A stretch of DNA of 5,016 nucleotides from Clostridia bacterium (GTDB lineage Bacteria > Bacillota_A > Clostridia > Lachnospirales > Lachnospiraceae), in NCBI GenBank assembly GCA_012515365.1, contig JAAYYM010000039.1, forward strand, positions 1 through 5,016, written 5' to 3'. This document shows positions 1-5,016 of the stretch, piece by piece. The number at the start of each line of letters is the position of its first letter. Position 1 is the stretch's first letter. The notes below the pieces were generated by a model. That model was not told the origin of the DNA. It searched no databases and was given only the letters and a program-made list of their open reading frames with translations. A program made the position numbers and the translations under genes.

Positions 1-327
1 CCAGAATACAGGAAACTCATCAGGAAGGGTCTGTCCATCTGAATCTGTCTGAAAGATATAATCAGCTTTTTGCTCAATTGCATAATGATAGCCAAATAAT
101 AAAGTGGCACCATGACCACCATTTTCCTTTGTCAATGGGATAAACTGAGGACGGGTCTTGGCGTACTGCTGCATGATTTCATAGGTTTGATCACGGCTGC
201 CATCATTAATGATGAGCAGACGACTGTCCGGGCTGATCTTTTCTACAACGGGATACCAGTCATCAATGACCTGTTTGATCGTTTCCTCTTCGTTATAAGC
301 TGGTATTACAATATACAGATTATCCAT
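1..327 (-). CDS. Family 2 glycosyltransferase, N-terminal part (cut by window edge)
   Basis: The minus strand reads as an open frame of 109 codons from ATG at 327 to the window edge, beginning MDNLYIVIPAYNEEETIKQ. The VIPAYNEE start (residues 7-14), the IINDGS motif (39-44) and the TDSDGQ motif (94-99, DxD at 95-97) are the nucleotide-sugar and metal-binding hallmarks of GT-A fold family 2 glycosyltransferases. NGGHGATL (69-76) lies between them. Such enzymes move a sugar from a nucleotide donor to a lipid carrier or growing glycan at the inner face of the membrane. No membrane segment is visible in this portion, and the C-terminus, which would show whether it has membrane anchors, is missing. 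It starts 17 bases after the guanylyltransferase stop, so the two are almost certainly co-transcribed. That makes GDP-mannose a plausible donor, but donor and acceptor cannot be read from the sequence. The family is sure; the substrate is not. Confidence 0.93.
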   Translation of the reverse strand, partial: MDNLYIVIPAYNEEETIKQVIDDWYPVVEKISPDSRLLIINDGSRDQTYEIMQQYAKTRPQFIPLTKENGGHGATLLFGYHYAIEQKADYIFQTDSDGQTLPDEFPVFW

Positions 328-337
328 TAAAAAGCAG

Positions 338-344
338 CCCCTCT
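338..344 (-). promoter_or_regulatory. Ribosome binding site of the glycosyltransferase gene
   Basis: On the minus strand AGAGGGG lies 10 bases before the ATG at 327 and directly after the stop codon of the upstream guanylyltransferase (345-347). It is only a partial match to the anti-Shine-Dalgarno sequence and sits slightly far from the start. Initiation may therefore be helped by ribosomes finishing the upstream gene. Confidence 0.5.
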
Positions 345-1415
345 TTATAAGTATTCGTTTTTGTTGCAGATTTTTAGTGTTTCAATAATACGTTTGATCT
401 CACCGGTTTTATATTTGTCACAGATCAGGATAGCATCTTTTGTATCAACGATTACCAAATCCTTTAAGCCAATTGTTGCAATCAGCTTCTGAGTGCCTTC
501 TATAATACAATCCTGTGTGTCAATGCTTATGACATTTCCTGAAATGATGTTACCGGCGTCGTTTGTTTTCTTGATGCGTTCTACTGCAAGCCAGGATCCG
601 ACATCATCCCATCCGAAATTGCTCGGAATGGTGTAAATATTCGAAGATTTTTCCATAATACCATAATCGATTGAAATGGATGGAAACTCTGGAAATACAC
701 GATTCAGAACTTCTTTTTCTACGGTAGTGCCAATGGCATTTTGTATTTCCATCAGCTTCGTATATGCATCTGGAAGCAGCTGCTCAAAGCAGGTAAGAAT
801 CGTAGATGTTTTCCAGATAAACATGCCACTGTTCCAAAGGTAATCGTCACTTGCAAGATATTCCTTGGCACGTTCTTTGGTTGGTTTTTCAACAAAGCAG
901 TCTACCTCAAAGGCAGTGCCGATTGAATTTTCACCTTTGTATTTAATATACCCATATCCTGTCTCAGGATAATCAGGTGTAATTCCTAGTGTAACCAGAC
1001 TATTATGTGATTCTGCAATGTTGCAGGCCTCTTTCAATGTAGAAATAAAGATTTTATTATGCTTGATCAGATGGTCAGAAGGAAGCGTGATCATCAAAGA
1101 CTCTCCTGAGTTTTTCTCTATATGTGCCGCGCCAAGTGCAATGCAGGGTGCTGTATTACGACCGATTGGTTCACATAATATATTTTTCTCGGGGATCTGA
1201 GGAAGCTGCTCTCTGACAAGAGCTGCGTAATCAGCATTGGTAGAAATATAGATATCTTCCATTTCCACAAGTGGAAGAATACGTTCGACAGTTAACTGAA
1301 TCATTGTCTTTCCGTCATCAGTTAATGAAAGAAACTGCTTAGGCAGATTTTTACGGCTTCTTGGCCAAAAACGTTCACCACGGCCGCCTGCCATGATTAA
1401 TGCTGTCTTTTTCAT
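345..1415 (-). CDS. manC: Mannose-1-phosphate guanylyltransferase, single-domain type
   Basis: This 356-residue cytoplasmic enzyme should make GDP-mannose from GTP and mannose-1-phosphate. The N-terminus carries the nucleotidyltransferase signature MAGGRGERFWPRSR (residues 8-21) with K26 downstream. EPIGRNTAP (82-90), LPSDH (111-115), FVEKP (174-178), WNSGMF (194-199) and FGWDDVGSW (267-275) follow in the order expected for the GDP-mannose pyrophosphorylase family. The tail from about residue 290 looks like the short beta-helix part. The length fits the monofunctional form; the roughly 470-residue bifunctional proteins carry an extra phosphomannose isomerase domain, which is absent here. The ATG at 1415 is chosen because AAGAAGGA lies 5 bases upstream and the signature begins at once after it. 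The gene heads a leftward operon with the family 2 glycosyltransferase. A related nucleotidyltransferase specific for another hexose-1-phosphate is possible but less likely given the WNSGMF and GWDDVGSW motifs. Confidence 0.95.
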   Translation of the reverse strand: MKKTALIMAGGRGERFWPRSRKNLPKQFLSLTDDGKTMIQLTVERILPLVEMEDIYISTNADYAALVREQLPQIPEKNILCEPIGRNTAPCIALGAAHIEKNSGESLMITLPSDHLIKHNKIFISTLKEACNIAESHNSLVTLGITPDYPETGYGYIKYKGENSIGTAFEVDCFVEKPTKERAKEYLASDDYLWNSGMFIWKTSTILTCFEQLLPDAYTKLMEIQNAIGTTVEKEVLNRVFPEFPSISIDYGIMEKSSNIYTIPSNFGWDDVGSWLAVERIKKTNDAGNIISGNVISIDTQDCIIEGTQKLIATIGLKDLVIVDTKDAILICDKYKTGEIKRIIETLKICNKNEYL

Positions 1416-1420
1416 AATAA

Positions 1421-1428
1421 TCCTTCTT
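1421..1428 (-). promoter_or_regulatory. Ribosome binding site of manC
   Basis: AAGAAGGA on the minus strand ends 5 bases before the ATG at 1415. It is a strong Shine-Dalgarno match and fixes the start of the guanylyltransferase. Confidence 0.8.
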
Positions 1429-1448
1429 TCGATTCAATAATATATATA

Positions 1449-1478
1449 ATAATAACACAATAAACTAAGAGTGTACAA
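1449..1478 (-). promoter_or_regulatory. Candidate sigma-A type promoter of the manC operon
   Basis: On the minus strand TTGTAC (1473-1478) is followed after 18 bases by TATTAT (1449-1454). The -10 box is preceded by TGT, giving an extended -10. TATTAT matches the TATAAT consensus at five of six positions, while the -35 box matches only in its TTG. Transcription would begin near 1442, leaving a leader of about 27 bases. The surrounding run is almost pure A/T, so alternative -10 registers such as 1446-1451 cannot be excluded. Confidence 0.45.
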
Positions 1479-1526
1479 GTGATATTGCGCAAATGTATGG
1501 TGTTGTATTGTATAAATGCTATTCGC

Positions 1527-1541
1527 AAAAGCTGTGCTTTT
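1527..1541. repeat. Short perfect inverted repeat upstream of the prmA promoter
   Basis: AAAAGC and GCTTTT form a 6-base stem around a TGT loop, just before the proposed -35 box at 1544. No gene reads into it from the left on the plus strand, so a terminator role is unlikely. It could be an operator half-site pair or chance in AT-rich DNA. Confidence 0.3.
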
Positions 1542-1543
1542 TG

Positions 1544-1572
1544 TTGCCGAATATACGGAGTTATGCTATACT
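1544..1572 (+). promoter_or_regulatory. Candidate sigma-A type promoter of the prmA operon
   Basis: TTGCCG (1544-1549) and TATACT (1567-1572) are separated by exactly 17 bases. TG at 1564-1565 makes an extended -10. TATACT matches the consensus at five of six positions and TTGCCG at four of six. The predicted start near 1579 would give a leader of about 45 bases before the prmA ATG at 1624. This promoter lies downstream of the more distal in-frame ATG at 1516, which argues that that ATG is not used. Confidence 0.6.
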
Positions 1573-1613
1573 TTAATTTGGTTTATTTTCGAATTATGCC
1601 TTGTAAAGGAAAT

Positions 1614-1620
1614 GAGGAAG
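1614..1620 (+). promoter_or_regulatory. Ribosome binding site that decides the prmA start
   Basis: GAGGAAG precedes ATG 1624; counted from the GAGG core the gap is 6 bases, which is near optimal. The alternative in-frame ATG at 1612 has AAAGGA (1605-1610) only 1 base away, too close for normal use. Confidence 0.7.
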
Positions 1621-1623
1621 ATT

Positions 1624-2574
1624 ATGAAATGGAATAAATATACGATTACAACAACATCGGAGGCAGAGGATCTGGTGATCAGTATGCTGGATGATCTTGG
1701 GATAGAGGGCGCAGAAATAGAGGACAAGGTTCACCTAACTGACAGTGACAAAGCGCAGATGTTTGTAGATATACTTCCTGATTATGAAGATGATGACGGA
1801 GTTGCATATATTAATTTCTATACAGAGGAGCCAGCTGATGATACCTTGCTTGCTACCATTAAAGATGAGATGAATCAGATGCGCGCATATATCAATGTTG
1901 GAATTGGCAGTATCAGTGCATCAGAGACAAAAGATAAAGACTGGATCAATAACTGGAAAGAGTTTTTCAAACAATTCTATGTAGATGATATTCTGATCAT
2001 TCCGTCATGGGAAAGTGTGAAGGAAGAAGATCAGGCAAAGATGATCATTCATATAGATCCCGGAACAGCCTTTGGTACAGGTATGCATGAGACTACGCAG
2101 TTATGTATCAGACAGCTCAAGAAATATGTGAATAAGGATACAGCGCTTTTGGATGTAGGCTGTGGAAGTGGTATTTTATCAATCATAGCCTTAAAACTAG
2201 GTGCTAAATCTGCAGTAGGCACTGATCTGGATCCATGTGCCATTACTGCGACAAATGAGAATATGGAAGTGAATGGACTAAAGGATGCGGATTTTGAAGT
2301 CATGATCGGAAACATCATTGACGACAAAAGTATCAAAGACCGCGTGGGTTATGAACAATACGATATTGTAGTTGCCAATATACTGGCAGAGGTTTTAGTG
2401 CCGCTTACACCAGAAATCCTGCAGCAGTTAAAGCCAGGTGGAATCTATATAACATCAGGTATTATTGATGATAAAGAGGAAACGGTACTTGCAGCAGTAA
2501 AAGCAGCCGGATTGAAAGTGTTAGAGGTGACTTATCAAGGTGAGTGGGTATCTGTTACCGCACAAAAGAATTAG
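1624..2574 (+). CDS. prmA: Ribosomal protein L11 methyltransferase
   Basis: PrmA uses S-adenosylmethionine to methylate amino groups of ribosomal protein L11 in the cytoplasm. From ATG 1624 the protein is 316 residues, the usual family length, and opens MKWNKYTI as PrmA proteins of Gram-positives do. Residues 1 to about 110 form the L11-recognition part and end in the DWINNWKEFF stretch (106-115). The catalytic Rossmann domain follows with DPGTAFGTGMHETT (145-158), the SAM-binding loop DVGCGSG (177-183), an acidic ribose-binding position in GTDLDP (199-204), NILAE (252-256) and a C-terminal GEWVS (306-310). All hallmark motifs are intact. The frame is open back to an ATG at 1516, but that 36-residue extension overlaps the predicted promoter and is rejected. 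It is the first gene of the rightward operon, and rsmE starts 10 bases after its stop. L11 methylation is usually dispensable for growth. Confidence 0.96.
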   Translation: MKWNKYTITTTSEAEDLVISMLDDLGIEGAEIEDKVHLTDSDKAQMFVDILPDYEDDDGVAYINFYTEEPADDTLLATIKDEMNQMRAYINVGIGSISASETKDKDWINNWKEFFKQFYVDDILIIPSWESVKEEDQAKMIIHIDPGTAFGTGMHETTQLCIRQLKKYVNKDTALLDVGCGSGILSIIALKLGAKSAVGTDLDPCAITATNENMEVNGLKDADFEVMIGNIIDDKSIKDRVGYEQYDIVVANILAEVLVPLTPEILQQLKPGGIYITSGIIDDKEETVLAAVKAAGLKVLEVTYQGEWVSVTAQKN

Positions 2575-2578
2575 GTGA
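2573..2578 (+). promoter_or_regulatory. Ribosome binding site of rsmE overlapping the prmA stop
   Basis: AGGTGA uses the last two bases of the prmA TAG stop and lies 6 bases before the rsmE ATG at 2585. The overlap suggests that translation of the two genes is linked. Confidence 0.65.
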
Positions 2579-2584
2579 GAGAGC

Positions 2585-3349
2585 ATGTATCATTTTTTTG
2601 TTCCAAAAGAACATATAGTTGGACATGATGTTTTCATTTGCGGAGAAGATGTCAACCATATCAAAAACGTATTACGTATGAAAAAAGGTGATGAACTGAT
2701 TGTTTTGAATGGAATTGATCAAAACGAATATCACTGTATGATCGAGGATTTAGAGCCAGACAGAATCTGGTGTAAAATATGTTTTATCAAGAAGGATGGA
2801 GTGGAACTGCCGTCAAAGGTCTATCTATTTCAGTCACTCCCTAAAAGTGACAAGATGGAGCTTGTGATACAAAAAGCAGTGGAGCTGGGGGTTTATCAGG
2901 TAATACCTGTAGCAGCAAAGCGCTCAGTCGTCAAATTGGATCAAAAAAAGGAAACAGCAAAGCTACAGCGTTGGAATATGATAGCAGAGGCTGCGGCAAA
3001 GCAGTCGAAAAGAGGAATTATTCCACAGGTGACGAAGGTTATGACGATGGAGGAAGCCTTTACGTATGCAGAATCGTTCGAGCACAAGCTGATTCCTTAT
3101 GAAATGGCTGATATGGATAGTATGAAACAGACAAAAGCCTGCATAGAAGCAATCAGAGATGGACAGAATATTGCTGTCATGATCGGACCTGAGGGTGGTT
3201 TTGATGAAAAAGAAGTGGAACAAGCATGTGAAAGTGGATTTATCCCGATCACATTAGGTAAACGAATTTTAAGAACGGAAACGGCAGGTTTTACGGTTAT
3301 GTCATGGATCATGTATCAGCTGGAGCTTGCCAAAGCGGGGAATGAGTAA
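2585..3349 (+). CDS. rsmE: 16S rRNA (uracil(1498)-N(3))-methyltransferase
   Basis: RsmE methylates N3 of U1498 (E. coli numbering) in 16S rRNA, near the decoding centre, using S-adenosylmethionine. The 254-residue product is the normal length for this SPOUT-family enzyme. The small N-terminal RNA-binding barrel includes HIKNVLRMKKGDEL (25-38). The knotted catalytic domain shows LFQSLPKSDKMELVIQKAVE (81-100), the RSVVKL stretch (113-118), RWNMIAEAAAKQSKR (129-143), the SAM-binding IGPEGGF (200-206) and the knot segment LGKRILRTETA (224-234). Nothing is missing. The ATG at 2585 has a Shine-Dalgarno site and gives the canonical start MYHFFVP. It follows prmA by 10 bases, and only 3 bases separate its stop from the next gene. 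Pairing with prmA is a common arrangement in Gram-positives, and in E. coli loss of this methylation has only mild effects. Confidence 0.97.
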   Translation: MYHFFVPKEHIVGHDVFICGEDVNHIKNVLRMKKGDELIVLNGIDQNEYHCMIEDLEPDRIWCKICFIKKDGVELPSKVYLFQSLPKSDKMELVIQKAVELGVYQVIPVAAKRSVVKLDQKKETAKLQRWNMIAEAAAKQSKRGIIPQVTKVMTMEEAFTYAESFEHKLIPYEMADMDSMKQTKACIEAIRDGQNIAVMIGPEGGFDEKEVEQACESGFIPITLGKRILRTETAGFTVMSWIMYQLELAKAGNE

Positions 3350-3352
3350 GCA

Positions 3353-4525
3353 ATGCAGATATATTTAGATAATTCAGCAACAACGTGCTGTTTTCAAAGT
3401 GTCAAGGATATCATGAATGAGGTTATGGATACTGCGTATGGAAATCCTTCCAGTATGCATATGTATGGAGTTCATGCAGAACAGTATGTGAAGCAGGCAA
3501 AAGAAACGATAGCAAAACAGCTTAAGGTAAACGAAAAAGAAATCTATTTTACCTCCGGTGGTACAGAGTCAGATAATCTGGCACTGATCGGCTGTGCCAT
3601 GGCAAATAGAAGAGCGGGAAATCATCTGATTACAAATGCCACGGAACATCCGGCTGTTTTGGAAACAATGAAATATCTTGAAACACAAGGCTTTAGCGTC
3701 ACCTATTTAAAGCCAGATCAAAATGGTGTTATTCAGAAAGAGGCTTTAGCAAGGGCGCTTACCGATCAGACGATACTGGTTTCTATTATGTTTGTGAATA
3801 ATGAAATAGGAGCATTGCAGCCTATTGAAGAGCTTGCAAAGACAGTTAAGGATTATCAGTCAGGGATCCTGTTTCATGTAGATGCAGTGCAGGGATTTGG
3901 AAAGATTCGCATTTATCCCAAAAAGATGGGGATTGATCTGCTTTCTGTAAGTGGTCATAAAATTAACGGACCAAAAGGAATCGGTTTTTTATATGTGAAA
4001 GAGAATGTTAAAATCCATCCGATTCAATATGGAGGAGGACAGCAGAAGGGTCTGCGTTCCGGAACAGAAAATGTGTATGCAATCGCAGGAATCGGAAAGG
4101 CTGTCGAAGAAACCTATCAGGATTTCGATCAGAAGATTGATCGATTGTATGAATTAAAAGAGTATTTTATCAAAGAATTACAGCGCATCCCGGATGTAAC
4201 GATCAATGGATTGATCGAACATGATATACAGAGGATCAGAGAAACTGCACCACATATAGTGAGTGCTGCATTTACAGGGATTAGAAGTGAGGTTATGCTT
4301 CATGCACTCGAAAGCAAGGGTATCTATGTGTCTTCCGGCTCTGCATGCGCATCAAATAAACCTGCAGTAAGCGCGACTTTAAAAGCAATTGGACTGCAAA
4401 AGGAGCAACTTGATTCGACAATACGTTTTAGCTTTTCGGTTTTCACAACCAAGGAAGAGCTTGAAGAAACGATAAAGGTAATCAATGAACAGGTTCCACT
4501 TTTACGTAAATACACAAGGCACTAA
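3353..4525 (+). CDS. Cysteine desulfurase, NifS/IscS-type, next to thiI
   Basis: This 390-residue pyridoxal-phosphate enzyme (class V aminotransferase fold) should remove sulfur from L-cysteine, leaving alanine and an enzyme-bound persulfide. Visible motifs are YLDNSATT (4-11), GNPSS (30-34), TSGGTESDN (67-75), ATEHP with H99 (96-100), HVDAVQ with D177 and Q180 (175-180), the PLP-lysine motif SGHK with K203 (200-203), RSGTEN (235-240) and the catalytic loop SSGSACAS with C332 (327-334). The SSGSAC loop is that of the IscS/NifS group and not the SufS group (RxGHxCA). Its position directly before thiI matches the B. subtilis nifZ-thiI pair, so the likely sulfur acceptor is ThiI rather than a general Fe-S scaffold. 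No iscU, iscA or iscR gene is nearby. The start lies 3 bases after the rsmE stop with no good Shine-Dalgarno site, so translation is probably coupled. General housekeeping desulfuration remains possible. Confidence 0.95.
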   Translation: MQIYLDNSATTCCFQSVKDIMNEVMDTAYGNPSSMHMYGVHAEQYVKQAKETIAKQLKVNEKEIYFTSGGTESDNLALIGCAMANRRAGNHLITNATEHPAVLETMKYLETQGFSVTYLKPDQNGVIQKEALARALTDQTILVSIMFVNNEIGALQPIEELAKTVKDYQSGILFHVDAVQGFGKIRIYPKKMGIDLLSVSGHKINGPKGIGFLYVKENVKIHPIQYGGGQQKGLRSGTENVYAIAGIGKAVEETYQDFDQKIDRLYELKEYFIKELQRIPDVTINGLIEHDIQRIRETAPHIVSAAFTGIRSEVMLHALESKGIYVSSGSACASNKPAVSATLKAIGLQKEQLDSTIRFSFSVFTTKEELEETIKVINEQVPLLRKYTRH

Positions 4526-4532
4526 GAAGGAG
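4526..4532 (+). promoter_or_regulatory. Strong ribosome binding site of thiI
   Basis: GAAGGAG begins immediately after the desulfurase stop (4523-4525) and lies 7 bases before ATG 4540. It is the best Shine-Dalgarno site in the window and fixes the thiI start. Confidence 0.85.
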
Positions 4533-4539
4533 AATTGGT

Positions 4540-5016
4540 ATGTTTTCAGCATTTCTAATCAAATATGCAGAGATAGGGATTAAAGGAAAGAACAGATACT
4601 TGTTTGAAGATGCACTCGTAAAGCAGATACGACATGCACTGAAAAAGACAGAGGGCGAGTTTGAAGTTACCAAAACACAGGGAAGAATTTATATTGAATG
4701 CCTGAAGGAATTTGACATTGATGATGTTGTTGCAAAACTGCAGTGTGTATTCGGAATCACTGGTATCTGCCCGGTTGTTCACGTAGAAGATCAAGGATTT
4801 GACCAGCTGAAGGCAGACATTGTGGATTATATAAAGAATGTTCATCCGGAAGGTAATAAAACTTTCAAAATACATGCAAGAAGAGCAAGAAAAGATTATC
4901 CGATGGAATCTATGGAAATCAATGCAGAGCTTGGAGGAGTCATATTGGACGCCTTTCCAGATATGAAGGTTGACGTGCATGATCCAGAGATTCTACTGTG
5001 TGTGGAGATTCGTGAA
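4540..5016 (+). CDS. thiI: tRNA 4-thiouridine synthase ThiI, N-terminal part (cut by window edge)
   Basis: ThiI adenylates uridine 8 of tRNA and replaces its oxygen with sulfur from a desulfurase persulfide; in some bacteria it also supplies sulfur for the thiazole of thiamine. The frame runs open for 159 codons to the window end. It starts MFSAFLIKYAEIGIKGKNR, where KYAEIGIKGKNR (8-19) is the typical ThiI opening of the ferredoxin-like N-terminal domain. A THUMP RNA-binding domain follows from about residue 60, with the characteristic FKIHARRARKDYP (109-121), INAELGG (127-133) and VDVHDPE (144-150). The PP-loop ATP-binding domain, expected next with an SGGxDS motif, is beyond the edge, as is any rhodanese domain. 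Gram-positive ThiI proteins often lack the rhodanese domain, but this cannot be judged here. The upstream desulfurase, 14 bases away, is the likely sulfur source. Confidence 0.95.
   Translation, partial: MFSAFLIKYAEIGIKGKNRYLFEDALVKQIRHALKKTEGEFEVTKTQGRIYIECLKEFDIDDVVAKLQCVFGITGICPVVHVEDQGFDQLKADIVDYIKNVHPEGNKTFKIHARRARKDYPMESMEINAELGGVILDAFPDMKVDVHDPEILLCVEIRE

Larger units (their letters stand above)
1416..1623. other. Divergent intergenic regulatory spacer
   Basis: This AT-rich spacer separates the leftward manC operon from the rightward prmA operon. It carries one promoter candidate and one ribosome binding site for each direction. Between the two -35 boxes (1479-1543) are a perfect 8-base palindrome TTGCGCAA (1485-1492), a similar TATTCGCAAA (1520-1529) and a short inverted repeat at 1527-1541. 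I see no riboswitch, T-box or small RNA gene in it. Confidence 0.7.

Noticed and set aside
112..330. 72-codon plus-strand open frame opposite the glycosyltransferase
   Set aside because: It is antisense to a frame carrying definite GT2 motifs, and the product resembles no family I know.
1438..1455. ATA/ATT run as a microsatellite or origin-like AT-rich element
   Set aside because: It is short and irregular, and is sufficiently explained as the -10 region and leader of the manC promoter. No DnaA-box cluster is visible.
1505..1516. A second plus-strand promoter using TATAAA at 1511-1516
   Set aside because: No acceptable -35 box lies 16-18 bases upstream; the nearest TTG (1485) would need a 20-base spacer. 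The 1544-1572 pair is clearly better.
1527..1541. Inverted repeat followed by T residues as an intrinsic terminator
   Set aside because: The stem is only 6 bases and A/T-rich, and the T run is part of the stem. Neither neighbouring gene is transcribed into it on the plus strand.
1516..1623. In-frame N-terminal extension of prmA from ATG 1516, with a hydrophobic stretch resembling a signal anchor
   Set aside because: It would give a 352-residue protein, too long for PrmA. It has no ribosome binding site, overlaps the predicted promoter, and PrmA is cytoplasmic. ATG 1624 has a proper site and gives the canonical start.
1596..1637. Small upstream reading frame (13 codons, MPCKGNEEDYEME) overlapping the prmA start out of frame
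   Set aside because: It has no Shine-Dalgarno site, its ATG is only about 17 bases from the predicted transcript start, and it has no known leader-peptide features. Chance is the simplest explanation.
2049..2336. 95-codon minus-strand open frame opposite the PrmA SAM-binding region
   Set aside because: It is the antisense shadow of the conserved DPGTAFGTGMHETT and DVGCGSG coding region, with no independent support.
4555..4980. 141-codon open frame on the minus strand opposite thiI
   Set aside because: It lies wholly inside the thiI coding frame, which has clear family motifs. The composition (many F, C, I and S) is typical of an antisense shadow, and no ribosome binding site or promoter stands out.

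Overview
The window looks like an ordinary housekeeping stretch of a low-to-moderate GC, AT-rich Gram-positive (Firmicutes) chromosome. Three things point this way: the strong purine-rich Shine-Dalgarno sites, the tight gene spacing, and the run prmA - rsmE - cysteine desulfurase - thiI, which I recall from clostridia. The protein style suggests Lachnospiraceae or a close relative. That placement is inference from memory, not a database result.

Layout: two divergent operons leave a shared spacer of about 208 bases (1416-1623). On the minus strand, reading leftwards, is a complete stand-alone mannose-1-phosphate guanylyltransferase (345-1415). After 17 bases comes the N-terminal 109 codons of a family 2 glycosyltransferase (1-327), cut by the left edge. 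Together they suggest synthesis and use of nucleotide-activated mannose for a surface glycan or glycolipid. On the plus strand are four closely packed genes: prmA (1624-2574), rsmE (2585-3349), a NifS/IscS-type cysteine desulfurase (3353-4525) and the first 159 codons of thiI (4540-5016, cut by the right edge). Gaps are 10, 3 and 14 bases, so this is one transcription unit.

The plus-strand operon concerns upkeep of the translation machinery. PrmA methylates ribosomal protein L11 and RsmE methylates 16S rRNA. The desulfurase mobilises sulfur from cysteine, most likely for its neighbour ThiI, which makes 4-thiouridine in tRNA and may feed thiamine thiazole synthesis. The spacer holds a good extended -10 promoter candidate for each direction, with non-overlapping -35 boxes facing away from each other and about 65 bases between them. 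That gap holds short AT-rich repeats and a small inverted repeat of unknown meaning.

I saw no RNA gene, mobile element, CRISPR array, riboswitch or intrinsic terminator, and no convincing sign of an undescribed system. All genes lying wholly inside the window are intact, with the expected motifs.
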